IMG/VR virus record: IMGVR_UViG_3300023500_000026
Location: 1-25,363 of that record
Length of the DNA stretch: 25,363 bases
Source of the DNA: a virus
Direction: 5' to 3' (one strand)
Shown here in pieces: positions 1 through 6,816 of the stretch. The notes beneath the pieces were generated by a model. That model did no database searches, had not been told where the DNA came from, and saw nothing but the letters and a program-made list of their open reading frames with translations. The translations under genes were made by a program, and so were the position numbers. The first letter of the stretch is position 1. Each line of letters opens with the position of its first letter.

Positions 1-5
1 GCATG

Positions 6-29
6 AAATATACGCTCGAACGTATATTT
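6..29. repeat. Dyad of ATATACG-type motifs at left end
   Basis: The 9-mer aaatatacg (6-14) and its exact reverse complement cgtatattt (21-29) flank a 6-nt spacer. A second nested dyad pairs tacgctc (11-17) with gagcgta (36-42). The same core recurs in the adjacent repeat arm, so this looks like a protein-binding cluster. The bound protein and the function are unknown. Confidence 0.55.
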
Positions 30-61
30 GGGCTTGAGCGTACACTTTGCAAGTTGCTAAT

Positions 62-150
62 GTATAAGGTAAATATACGTGATATACGTGATATACGCAT
101 GAACCGCTTTTTTTTTCAAAAAAAAAGTAAAATAATCTACATACATATAC
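62..150 (+). repeat. Left arm of 89/90-nt inverted repeat
   Basis: Positions 62-150 are the reverse complement of 25274-25363, differing only by one base in a homopolymer (9 here, 10 in the right arm). The arm contains three 9-nt steps of the atatacg core (74-79, 83-88, 92-97) and a T9-C-A9 dyad (108-126), and ends in catatac. It lies just downstream of the last lysis gene. It could be a genuine flanking inverted repeat or the reason an assembly stopped here. Nothing coding is apparent in 1-162. Confidence 0.9.
71..99 (+). repeat. Three 9-nt iterons (atatacgtg type)
   Basis: Three tandem copies of a 9-nt unit with core tatacg start at 74, 83 and 92; the last copy ends gca rather than gtg. 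A palindromic version, atatacgtatat, sits at 145-156. Regular short iterons of this kind are typical of repressor, replication-initiator or packaging-protein binding sites. Which of these applies is not known. Confidence 0.6.
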
Positions 151-162
151 GTATATTTGAAG

Positions 163-690
163 TCACTCCTCTTTGTAAACCTGCTCCATGTAATCGCCGA
201 TCACTTGCAAGTCAGTGATCATTGCTTCGATGCTGGCTCTGCTGATATAGAAAAAGGTACCATCACTGGACGGTCGGGTTTGGGGCAGTGCTGCTCTATC
301 GTCAAACTTGCTGCCTTGGATACGTTCAAGGGCGTCGAGCAGCTTGCTAGTAACAACAGCACCACCAGCAGCATCAGCGTCCATGCCATCGAGTAATACA
401 CGAAGCTCTCTTTGACGCTTTGAGGCAAGCAATTGAGCTGCTCGTCTTTGCTTCTGTTCTTTCTGTACTTGTTCATCCAATGTAGCGTATTCATTTACAA
501 CCTCCTCAATCACTTTGTTTGATTCTTCAGTCTCGATGTTTGCTTGTTGCAGTGCAACTTGAGCAACCGCGACGTCCTCTTTTGCTTGTTGATAGTCGAA
601 CCAAAAGTATGCAGCAACACTGAAACCTACTGAATAAAGCAGTATTCGCCCGATATTACCTTGTATAAGACCCAAAAGGACTGTGAGCAT
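163..690 (-). CDS. Inner-membrane spanin (Rz-like)
   Basis: A 175-residue protein with one N-terminal membrane segment (about residues 14-31) and then a long charged, Gln/Glu-rich helical region (about 33-105) likely to form a coiled coil. This is the layout of i-spanins, which sit in the inner membrane and span the periplasm to fuse the two membranes at the end of lysis. The assignment rests mainly on topology, its place as last gene of the lysis cassette, and the lipoprotein gene nested inside it in another frame. The ATG at 690 follows the previous stop by three bases, with a GGGGG/AAGG-rich upstream. Confidence is high for the pair and moderate for family membership by sequence. Confidence 0.8.
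   Translation of the reverse strand: MLTVLLGLIQGNIGRILLYSVGFSVAAYFWFDYQQAKEDVAVAQVALQQANIETEESNKVIEEVVNEYATLDEQVQKEQKQRRAAQLLASKRQRELRVLLDGMDADAAGGAVVTSKLLDALERIQGSKFDDRAALPQTRPSSDGTFFYISRASIEAMITDLQVIGDYMEQVYKEE
219..389 (-). CDS. Outer-membrane lipoprotein spanin (Rz1-like), nested
   Basis: A 56-residue reading frame lies entirely inside the i-spanin gene in a different frame. From the ATG at 389 it encodes a hydrophobic signal peptide (MAWTLMLLVVLLLLAS) directly followed by Cys17, a textbook lipobox (L-A-S-C) for signal peptidase II. The mature part of about 40 residues is short and contains PKPDRPVMVP, fitting the proline-containing Rz1 family. It should be lipid-anchored in the outer membrane and pair with the Rz-like protein. 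The frame is open upstream to another ATG at 494, but starting there would bury the signal peptide, so 389 is preferred. Confidence 0.85.
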   Translation of the reverse strand: MAWTLMLLVVLLLLASCSTPLNVSKAASLTIEQHCPKPDRPVMVPFSISAEPASKQ

Positions 691-693
691 ACC

Positions 694-996
694 TTAACCC
701 CCTGCAACGCGAGACTGCCGCTTCCGTAGCTTTTCGCGTTCGTCGATTGCTTCCTGCATTTCTTGTTCAATCATTTGTGCTGTTTCAGCTTCCTTTGCAC
801 GTCTCATTTCGCGCTTATAGCTGCGAATCTCCTTTGACGTGCTGTCAATCTGCATTTGAATCACTTCGATGTTCGTTTCACGAAGATCGTCTGCAAGTGC
901 AAACGTCGTGAACGTCCACGTCATAGCACCTACAAGGAATCCAATGGTTGTGAATGCGCCGACAACAGTTGTGAGGTACTTCTTAATCAACTCCAT
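694..996 (-). CDS. Small membrane protein with coiled-coil tail (lysis cassette)
   Basis: A 100-residue protein with one N-terminal hydrophobic segment (about residues 9-34) followed by a strongly charged helical region (about 37-95, many Glu, Lys, Arg and Met) likely to be a coiled coil. It overlaps the end of the preceding holin-like gene by 14 nt and has an AAGG/GGTGA ribosome-binding region before the ATG. Its position between a holin candidate and the spanins suggests a lysis role, for example a holin partner or a second spanin-like protein. I do not recognise a specific family. Confidence 0.7.
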   Translation of the reverse strand: MELIKKYLTTVVGAFTTIGFLVGAMTWTFTTFALADDLRETNIEVIQMQIDSTSKEIRSYKREMRRAKEAETAQMIEQEMQEAIDEREKLRKRQSRVAGG

Positions 997-1192
997 GCTT
1001 CACCGCCTTTGTTTCCATCCAGTATTTCCCAATTCCAACGAGTGCAAGCACAACAGCAGAAGCGAAAGCTCCTTGAGCGTTGTTGGGTGCGTCGAGACCC
1101 ATGAACCAGTGCGTGATGTCAACTGCCAGCTTGCACGAAAAGGTCACAAACAAGATAGAAAGCACGCGCCATTCGCGGAATGCTTTAAGCAC
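983..1192 (-). CDS. Holin candidate, two membrane segments
   Basis: A 69-residue protein starting at a GTG (1192). It has a short basic N-terminus (KAFREWR), a first hydrophobic segment (about 10-32), a turn with GLDAPNN, a second hydrophobic segment rich in Ala and Gly (about 41-58), and a Lys/His C-terminus. This matches the topology of class II holins, which form the membrane lesion that triggers lysis. It overlaps the stop of the preceding 59-residue gene by 8 nt and is followed by a coiled-coil membrane protein and spanins. The call rests on size, topology and context. Confidence 0.65.
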   Translation of the reverse strand: MLKAFREWRVLSILFVTFSCKLAVDITHWFMGLDAPNNAQGAFASAVVLALVGIGKYWMETKAVKHGVD

Positions 1193-1364
1193 GCCGCGTC
1201 ACTTTCTTAAAAACAGTCAAACCCCATAGCAGCGACGGGCGCCAGATGTCCTTCAATAGCACTTTCTCGCCCTCACGCGATGCTGTAGCGAGTAGGATGA
1301 GCACAATTATAGAGGCGACGAATATGTAGAATGCGGCTGCAAGTAAAAGAAGTGTACTAAGCAT
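1185..1364 (-). CDS. 59-residue single-span membrane protein
   Basis: A short gene with an excellent ribosome-binding site (CTGGAGGTCGTCG before the ATG at 1364). The product starts MLSTLLLLAAAFYIFVASII, a single hydrophobic segment over about residues 3-27, and ends in a basic tail (VFKKVTRRA). It overlaps the DUF5675 stop by 8 nt and the following GTG start by 8 nt, so it is embedded in a coupled cluster. It may be a holin, antiholin or pinholin-type protein. No family is recognised. Confidence 0.75.
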   Translation of the reverse strand: MLSTLLLLAAAFYIFVASIIVLILLATASREGEKVLLKDIWRPSLLWGLTVFKKVTRRA

Positions 1365-1758
1365 CGACGACCTCCAGAGCGAATGGTTCTTTGTCCGGAG
1401 TGATCTTCATGAACTCTGTGAATCCCGCCCTACTCGAAAGAACTGCTCGCTCGCTAGATAGGATGCCGAACTGCTCGCCCACCAGTATGCAACCAAGCGA
1501 ATCGTGCTCGGGTATGTTGCCCTTGTGAAAAAGGATGTTGCTGCGGTTGGGCACGCCAAGGATCTTCACGACATGTCCATGCTTCGGTGAAATGTGCTTG
1601 ATGCACTCATATTCGCCGACAGGGATGCAGGATACGTTCGATGCGTTGTCAACCCAAGCTCGTTCCCCTGTTACAGCGAAAGGCTCGTTGTTGCTATCTA
1701 GCAAGACGCCGAACGTCGCTTCTCCTACGTGTGAGATCCTTTTAAGTGTGATTTTCAT
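1357..1758 (-). CDS. DUF5675-type protein, possible lysis enzyme
   Basis: A 133-residue protein resembling the DUF5675 family: GERAW (31-35), SCIPVGEY (43-50) and a central block with H78, GN (80-81) and SLGCI (87-91, Cys90). The spacing of His-x-Gly and Ser-x-Gly-Cys resembles the catalytic signature of YkuD L,D-transpeptidases, which act on peptidoglycan. It is the only enzyme-like protein in the lysis cassette, where no muramidase, amidase or transglycosylase is seen. I infer it may serve as the peptidoglycan-cleaving lysin or a related cell-wall function. That activity is not established by the sequence. The start overlaps the previous stop as ATGA. Confidence 0.7.
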   Translation of the reverse strand: MKITLKRISHVGEATFGVLLDSNNEPFAVTGERAWVDNASNVSCIPVGEYECIKHISPKHGHVVKILGVPNRSNILFHKGNIPEHDSLGCILVGEQFGILSSERAVLSSRAGFTEFMKITPDKEPFALEVVDA

Positions 1759-2090
1759 GGTTTGCCCCCTCTGCGCAGTCTGTCAATTATAGCTTGCTTC
1801 TGATCCAACTCATGCTCCATTTCCCACTGTAAGTGAGTATTGATAGCAGCCGCGTTCTGTGTGCCTTGTTTTGCAACAGCTCTGAGCTGCTCAGTAACCT
1901 CACGGGAAAAGGACTGCGTGAACACGTCAAACTTGTCCATCCTGCTTTGCGATGCGTACCATGTGCTTGCGGCTGACACGAGAATCATTCCGACGAGCAC
2001 TACTTCACGCAACGAAAAGCCTCGGCCGCCTGATAGAGCTTTGTGAATTATTTGAGATAAGTCTTCTTCGTTCACGCCAGTGTCTTTCAT
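1755..2090 (-). CDS. Membrane-anchored protein at head of lysis cassette
   Basis: A 111-residue protein with a soluble acidic N-terminus (MKDTGVNEEDLSQIIHKAL), one hydrophobic segment (about 28-46) and a long helical C-terminus (about 50-111) rich in Gln, Glu and Arg that ends RRGGKP. It starts by an ATGA overlap with the gene before it and ends in an ATGA overlap with the DUF5675 gene. The topology resembles small phage membrane proteins found near lysis genes. No specific family is recognised. Confidence 0.65.
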   Translation of the reverse strand: MKDTGVNEEDLSQIIHKALSGGRGFSLREVVLVGMILVSAASTWYASQSRMDKFDVFTQSFSREVTEQLRAVAKQGTQNAAAINTHLQWEMEHELDQKQAIIDRLRRGGKP

Positions 2091-2413
2091 ATTCCAGCCC
2101 TGATTCCAAGGTATTTTGAGACAGTAAGCGTCTCAGGGTCTGACAAAATTGTAGCGACGTCCAATGCCGCGACTTCAACACTGAATGGCAGCGAGATGAT
2201 TTCAGTATCAAAAGGAACCACAACCTGTGCAACATACTCGCCGATAGGTAGATTAAGCTTCGACACGTAAATTCCAGGCGCGATTTCAGTCCACGCCGCA
2301 AGAGCGTGAGCTGTGCCTGAAGGGACATCAATGTACGTACCGGACATCCCTGCCGCCTGACCTGTTTCTTGCGAGATGATTTTGATGTGAAAGTCAACAT
2401 TAGGGCTTGGCAT
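2087..2413 (-). CDS. Small beta-rich structural protein, hypothetical
   Basis: A 108-residue protein starting at the ATG at 2413, preceded by TTGAGGCGGTCACTT. The sequence alternates hydrophobic and polar residues with PIGEYVAQVVVPF and a PFSVEV strand, which suggests an Ig-like or beta-sandwich fold often seen in small tail accessory proteins. It overlaps the end of the DUF4376-type gene by 14 nt. It sits between tail fibre genes and the lysis cassette, and its function is unknown. Confidence 0.65.
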   Translation of the reverse strand: MPSPNVDFHIKIISQETGQAAGMSGTYIDVPSGTAHALAAWTEIAPGIYVSKLNLPIGEYVAQVVVPFDTEIISLPFSVEVAALDVATILSDPETLTVSKYLGIRAGI

Positions 2414-2921
2414 AAGTGACCGCCTCAAGCTGTGCCATTGTCAAATACGGCAGGGCTGCAAGCTGCGACTCAAGGACTGCAAACAACAACACTTTGTACT
2501 TGGCGCCGTCCTTCATGACGTCAGCAATTTGCTTGTCGTCGTGTAATTCGATTCTCTGCTGTTGAGGAGTTGTGCATAAGTCTACACAAGGAAAAGGAAA
2601 CGTGGAGTCATTGTCTATTTGTGATGTGACAAGAGCACCGATAAGGTCTACTTGATGTTCCATCTTCGCACTGTACCAGTGTGGTTTCCCTAGGGCGTTT
2701 GATGCAAATCCTTGGCTGGTGACATTCTCATAACCCGCGATAAGGCGTGCATACGCAGCGTCTAGCGCAAGCTCAAACTCGACAGCGGGTCTCAATGCGT
2801 CTAAGTCGGCTTTTGAAATAGGCGAGTCAATCCACTCAATGCGGTCGTATGTTGCGCCACTGCCTGACCATTTGACAAGAGGGTGCTTGCGCTCAAGGAT
2901 TTCAGAATAATCAGCTGACAC
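2400..2921 (-). CDS. DUF4376-like tail fibre-associated protein
   Basis: A 173-residue protein. The GTG at 2921 is preferred because GGAGG lies six bases upstream; an ATG at 2957 is also in frame but would overlap the fibre gene by 47 nt. The C-terminal half shows the DUF4376 pattern: a Tyr-containing stretch, a SQGFASNALG segment, a helix with HQVDLIGAL, then a strand and a helix ending in repeated hydrophobics. This domain commonly follows tail fibre genes and is thought to be a fibre accessory or attachment domain. The N-terminal part (YSEILERKHPLVKWSGSG) is reminiscent of tail fibre assembly proteins. Confidence 0.65.
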   Translation of the reverse strand: MSADYSEILERKHPLVKWSGSGATYDRIEWIDSPISKADLDALRPAVEFELALDAAYARLIAGYENVTSQGFASNALGKPHWYSAKMEHQVDLIGALVTSQIDNDSTFPFPCVDLCTTPQQQRIELHDDKQIADVMKDGAKYKVLLFAVLESQLAALPYLTMAQLEAVTYAKP

Positions 2922-3711
2922 GCACAACCTCCGCAGACAGGAAGACTTCCTCGTCACCGTCTTTCAGTGACTTCTCGTACTTGTCTTTCGTTGCCCAATG
3001 TTGCAGGCGCAGCGCGTCTGTTGCAACAACAGAAAACTCACCGTTGAGCTGCATCATAGAATCCGACTCCATGCCCACGAGTAAAGTCACTCCGGTCACG
3101 TCATTGATCAGTCTAACTCTGCCGAATCCTGAAATAGTTGCTTTCAGTGAATAAGAACCGCCTTCAAGCGTGAATGTGTCGCCTGTCACTGTCGCCATAA
3201 ATGTTGGGTCCACGACTTGCAAGATTGCTCTGTCGTTCCACTTGTCCTCCTTTAATTTACTGCCCGAACTACGCGAAGGTCGCTTGTCATACAGCCATAG
3301 CCTGCGGATACCCGCATGCGTATGGTTTACAGGTGCAGCGCCTATGCTAGTGGGTGTCAGTCCGTGCGGGTTTGGTACTGAACTGGAGACATGGTCATCT
3401 ATACTTTGACGCCACGATGTTGTGAATGCTTCTTGGATTGCGTCAAGTGTCACAAGGTTGGCATGTGCGTGAGCAGTATTGCCAGCGTCGATTAAAGCAG
3501 TTATCCGGCCCGCGGCACTTGTAACTTGCTTCCACTCGATTGTAGTCTTCACCCATAGCTCACCGTTTGCTCTGAAATAAAGAGACGGCACCGGTGCAGT
3601 GCCGTCATCTTCAATAGCAGGCGAAGCATTACCAAAAAAGATGCCCGCGGAGCCGCCTGCTAGAGCGATTCCGCTTCTCCGAGTTTGGAAAGCATCCTTT
3701 AAGGTAAGCAT
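2911..3711 (-). CDS. Tail fibre protein with His-rich trimer motifs
   Basis: A 266-residue protein. An N-terminal region with SLYFRANGELWVKT (43-56) is followed by helical segments carrying HAH (81-83), NPHGLTPTSIGAA (114-126) and NHTHAG (129-134). His-x-His elements of this kind bind metal along the axis of trimeric phage fibres. The C-terminal half (about 170-266) is beta-rich with a compact TNF-like strand pattern and may be the receptor-facing head. It overlaps the next gene by 11 nt. No strong ribosome-binding site is visible before the ATG at 3711, six bases after the previous stop. Confidence 0.75.
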   Translation of the reverse strand: MLTLKDAFQTRRSGIALAGGSAGIFFGNASPAIEDDGTAPVPSLYFRANGELWVKTTIEWKQVTSAAGRITALIDAGNTAHAHANLVTLDAIQEAFTTSWRQSIDDHVSSSVPNPHGLTPTSIGAAPVNHTHAGIRRLWLYDKRPSRSSGSKLKEDKWNDRAILQVVDPTFMATVTGDTFTLEGGSYSLKATISGFGRVRLINDVTGVTLLVGMESDSMMQLNGEFSVVATDALRLQHWATKDKYEKSLKDGDEEVFLSAEVVRVS

Positions 3712-3716
3712 CGACT

Positions 3717-5282
3717 TTAGATACCAGAACGACGAACGCGAGCGTTGACAGATGCTGGAGCAGTTAAGATCAACTGAACAATCTGCGAAGCACCTGTACC
3801 AGACAACTGCACTTGGAAGTCGGCATTGATATCAGTGCCTAAGTCAAGTTCAGCATAATCTGTTTCATCAACCTGAGTTGCATCAGCTGTTGGTGTGCCG
3901 TTGTGCATAGCGGAAAGCTTAACACCAACACAATTTGAAGCGTTTGCGCTATCTTCCATCAGGATTGACCATTCAACAAACTTCAACGAATCAACTAAGA
4001 AGCTGTCAATAACAACAGTGGTGAAACCCGCTGCAACACTGTCCTTCGCGATTGAAGAGACCTGTGCGTCAAGTTTGCCCAATGCTGTTGTTGACGAATC
4101 ATTTGTAGCAATGACGTTGGTGCTTGAATAAGCCTGGTTGCCAATCTTGTTGTCGATTGCTGTGTCAGCCAATCCACGGTCAATGCTCTCTTGCGCGATG
4201 TTTGCGTTATTCAAAGCAATTTGTGCGTCAAGAAGTTGATCAGCATTGTCCAAGCTTGTAGCACCGGCAATGTAGTTTGATCCACCTGTTGGCGTATAAG
4301 CACCATTGACGCCAAGACCCGCGCCGGTTTCAATAGCATCTACTTCGGTTTGAAGATTACCATCTGCAAGCGTGCGGTTGTTCGCTTCGGTAATTAAATC
4401 AGCAGCAACTTGAGCAATCGCTGAATCAAGAATGACATCAGCGTTTTTCAGCGATGTCGCAGGAGTAAGATGAGTCGTGCCCGTTGGTGCAGTGTACGCA
4501 CCGCCAACATCAAGACCCGCACCTGCTTCAATGCTGTCAATTTCGCTCTGTTGAGTTGTGTTGATGCTTTCGACCGACGAAATGCGTGAGCTATCAGTGC
4601 CTGCTTTCGAATCTAGCTTACCAATCGCAACTTCAAGGGCATCGTTATTGGCGACGACGTTGTTGCTTGTGTACGCTGGAAGAGCTGAACCCGCAGCCGC
4701 TTTACCGATAAACGCACGAACAAACTGATCTTCAGCGTTGGTTTGAGCATCAACGAACTGCCAGATGCCCAATGCTCGGAACTGCCAAGCCTGCCCTGCA
4801 TACGTACCTTGGACAACACGAATGACATCGCCCGCTGTTGCTGTGTTTGCATCTTCAACAAGTGACCAAGCACCTGTAGATCCGCCAACAATGTAGACGT
4901 TCGCAAGAGCTGTCAGCCCTGTTAGAAGCACACGTGAACCCGCTGCAACAGTAATGCCGTCAAGCGAGTCGCCCACGTTCATTGCAGCAACGACAGCCGC
5001 GGTAGTCGTGCTTGTGTTGTCGAGCACTAGCGCGGGTTCGCGCCATGCGCCGCCGGCTAATTGTGCAAGCTCGCTAGAACGAACAAGCGTTTCCCAGTTT
5101 GCGGTTCCTGCACCAGCTACTCGTTTGACATACTTGTCACCCGTAGTGTTGTTGGTGTATTCGGAGCCGACGGGTGCTCCATCTTGGATACCTGCATCTC
5201 CACCAGGAATGCCTACTCCTGAAATGATTACACGTGAGCCGTCGTCAAACCCGCCACGTGCCTTAAAAGGTTGCTTTGCCAT
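3717..5282 (-). CDS. Tail fibre/structural protein with duplicated modules
   Basis: A 521-residue protein with a good AGGAGAAGAAA leader before the ATG. The N-terminal domain (about 1-180) has a WREPALVLDN segment and a VLLTGL...ANVYIV...W.LVEDA strand block typical of phage fibre heads. A duplicated module of about 43 residues (ID.IE.GAGL..GAYT.....ATSL.NAD..LD) lies at about 248-290 and again at 315-357, and a second motif (Y.S.NV.A.ND....A.GKLD) lies near 204-225 and 384-406. Such modules recur in long tail fibres of many phages. The C-terminal 120 residues are beta-rich. It is likely a trimeric side or tip fibre. Confidence 0.75.
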   Translation of the reverse strand: MAKQPFKARGGFDDGSRVIISGVGIPGGDAGIQDGAPVGSEYTNNTTGDKYVKRVAGAGTANWETLVRSSELAQLAGGAWREPALVLDNTSTTTAAVVAAMNVGDSLDGITVAAGSRVLLTGLTALANVYIVGGSTGAWSLVEDANTATAGDVIRVVQGTYAGQAWQFRALGIWQFVDAQTNAEDQFVRAFIGKAAAGSALPAYTSNNVVANNDALEVAIGKLDSKAGTDSSRISSVESINTTQQSEIDSIEAGAGLDVGGAYTAPTGTTHLTPATSLKNADVILDSAIAQVAADLITEANNRTLADGNLQTEVDAIETGAGLGVNGAYTPTGGSNYIAGATSLDNADQLLDAQIALNNANIAQESIDRGLADTAIDNKIGNQAYSSTNVIATNDSSTTALGKLDAQVSSIAKDSVAAGFTTVVIDSFLVDSLKFVEWSILMEDSANASNCVGVKLSAMHNGTPTADATQVDETDYAELDLGTDINADFQVQLSGTGASQIVQLILTAPASVNARVRRSGI

Positions 5283-5291
5283 TTTCTTCTC

Positions 5292-5558
5292 CTATATCGA
5301 AATTTGCGTTGGACGCAAAAGGTTGTATATCTTCACGGTGATGCTCGATGCGTCGTTGTTTGTAACGACTAGCCCGGCAGGTGTGACGTCAAAATCAACT
5401 GTGATGTCCTGCCCTGTCATAGCATATTCTTGGAAGGATCCTCCTACCACCATGATGTCAACAGCTTGCTCTCTGCCATCTGCTGCTATAAAGCGGATGA
5501 CGCGCCGAGCAAACGAAGGCAAAGGTAGCACAGCACTTGACCCGGCCTTGATGATCAC
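5292..5558 (-). CDS. 88-residue beta-rich protein, hypothetical
   Basis: It starts with GTG at 5558 in a GTGA overlap with the peptidase gene. The 88 residues show alternating strands (RRVIRFIAADGREQ, ITVDFDVTPAGLVVTNND, ITVKIYNLL), so a small beta-sandwich is likely. It sits between the peptidase and the large fibre gene and is probably a minor structural protein. No family is recognised. Confidence 0.65.
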   Translation of the reverse strand: MIIKAGSSAVLPLPSFARRVIRFIAADGREQAVDIMVVGGSFQEYAMTGQDITVDFDVTPAGLVVTNNDASSITVKIYNLLRPTQISI

Positions 5559-6016
5559 TTGTGCATCGCTCGAAGATAATCTTGGAATGAGCCTACAAAT
5601 TCAAGCTTGTCCACGCGGAATAGGACGTCGCCCGATGTCGTTCTTTTGAGCAGGGCAGCTTGAATTCCCTTCGCAGCATCAATCCCTTCAACGACATATT
5701 CGAAGCAATACGCTCTTTTCGCGTTGCCTTTCTTAAATAACCAGCCAAGGATGCCTGCATAATCATACCGCTCGCCCATTCGATGCTCGACATATTCAAC
5801 AGCTTTTGAAGTGTTCGCCTCAACTGAGTACACTTCAACGCGCCTGTTCAAAAAGCGGTCGGGATCCAACGCGCCGACATTGCCGCGCGAGCCGTCAGCG
5901 TCAAAGAAAAAGTTGCCTACTTCAAGAGCTGCATGCGAATGGCGTGTTCGCGTCACTGCACATATCAACATTGAAAAGAATGATCTCCATTCAGTCTGAA
6001 AAAGAATGACTTTCAT
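5555..6016 (-). CDS. Permuted NlpC/P60-type (YiiX-like) cysteine peptidase
   Basis: A 153-residue protein from the ATG at 6016, which is preceded by TCGGAGGCCTACGC and overlaps the previous stop as ATGA. An N-terminal TRHSHAALEVG (24-34) carries candidate catalytic His28, followed by a strand and by YDYAGILG (84-91) leading to RAYCFEYV (101-108) with candidate nucleophile Cys104. His before Cys is the order in permuted NlpC/P60 (YiiX/LRAT-like) hydrolases. SGDVLF (128-133) is another motif common in these proteins. In tail modules such proteins may open the cell wall at infection, an inference here. Confidence 0.65.
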   Translation of the reverse strand: MKVILFQTEWRSFFSMLICAVTRTRHSHAALEVGNFFFDADGSRGNVGALDPDRFLNRRVEVYSVEANTSKAVEYVEHRMGERYDYAGILGWLFKKGNAKRAYCFEYVVEGIDAAKGIQAALLKRTTSGDVLFRVDKLEFVGSFQDYLRAMHK

Positions 6017-6459
6017 GCGTAGGCCTCCGATAAGTGGTTTGCCCACGAAAACGCAAAACGGTCAAGACCGCCTGCGGATGCAAGTGTAGGTGACTGTGGA
6101 ACTGAGTTGTCGATGCGTCGAATCCGCCACGCTGCTGCTGTGTCAGCAATGCCTTTTGAAAGCGCCACGCCGACATACACGAAAACGCCGACAGTGTCAA
6201 AACGTGCTTCCTTAATCTCACCGCTTAGGTTGCCTAGAGCGATAGCTAGTTCAGGCTGCTCAATCAAAAGAACTTCTTTGCTTGCAACTGTGTCAACTTG
6301 TGCTTGCGTAGCCTGTACAATCTGTTCATCGCTTGTTGAAGTGATGTCGACAGCCTGTGGGTCAGGTGCGATAACCAAGCCGTCTGCTTCAATCACTTGG
6401 ATAGGGTTGTCCGTCTGCACAATTTCAGGCGGCTGTGTGTCAAGTATGATGTCAGACAT
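6013..6459 (-). CDS. Tail-associated structural protein
   Basis: A 148-residue protein with an acidic, low-complexity N-terminus (SDIILDTQPPEIVQTDN) and a C-terminal block containing VFVYVGVALSKGIADTAAAWRIRRID. The pattern 'Y.G.A..G....AAWRI.RI' recurs in short phage tail proteins encoded near baseplate genes, and the C-terminus (FAFSWANHLSEAYA) fits the same group. It overlaps the previous gene by 8 nt and the peptidase start by ATGA. It is most likely a virion tail component of unknown exact role. Confidence 0.65.
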   Translation of the reverse strand: MSDIILDTQPPEIVQTDNPIQVIEADGLVIAPDPQAVDITSTSDEQIVQATQAQVDTVASKEVLLIEQPELAIALGNLSGEIKEARFDTVGVFVYVGVALSKGIADTAAAWRIRRIDNSVPQSPTLASAGGLDRFAFSWANHLSEAYA

Positions 6460-6796
6460 GCGATACGCCTGCTGACAGTTTAGCGGTGCCTTGGAAGAAC
6501 CTAACTGTTTTCGCTGGAGCTCCGAAAGTTACAGTAAGGTCGTGCTTCTCTTTAGTAAAGTTAAGGGCGGCGGTGTCTGCTGCTGATAGCAGCAAGTCAA
6601 TAGACCCATTCCCCAGAACGATACGCCCGTTTGCTGTCGAAAGTTCTACGACTACGACGTCCGAGGCGTCACGAATTTGCATCAAAGCAGATCCGGCCGT
6701 TAAGTCAATCGGTGCGCCAGTGACCTTGTCCTTGACGGAAAAGTTACGGGAGAAGGTAGCAAATTGTTCAATGATGAAATCGTACTGTGCTGACAT
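6452..6796 (-). CDS. Small beta-sandwich tail protein, hypothetical
   Basis: A 114-residue protein starting six bases after GGAG. It reads DFIIEQFATFSRNFSVKD, PIDLTAGSALMQIRD, then RIVLGNGSIDLLLS and a final strand. This pattern (a domain setting out 'default', 'limits' and 'value' strands) is common in small tail proteins similar to the N-terminal domain of baseplate upper proteins. It is the first gene after the 22-nt repeat gap. Confidence 0.65.
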   Translation of the reverse strand: MSAQYDFIIEQFATFSRNFSVKDKVTGAPIDLTAGSALMQIRDASDVVVVELSTANGRIVLGNGSIDLLLSAADTAALNFTKEKHDLTVTFGAPAKTVRFFQGTAKLSAGVSHV

Positions 6797-6816
6797 GCCA
6801 AACTCCGTGCCTTCCT

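Noticed and set aside
3-218. A 71-codon plus-strand frame across the left repeat
   Set aside because: It reads through the iterons and homopolymer run, and its product is low-complexity with no supporting context.
4954-5649. A 231-codon plus-strand open frame
   Set aside because: It is antisense to the fibre, 88-residue and peptidase genes, Ser/Pro/Ala-rich in a way typical of mirror frames, and lacks a convincing ribosome-binding site.
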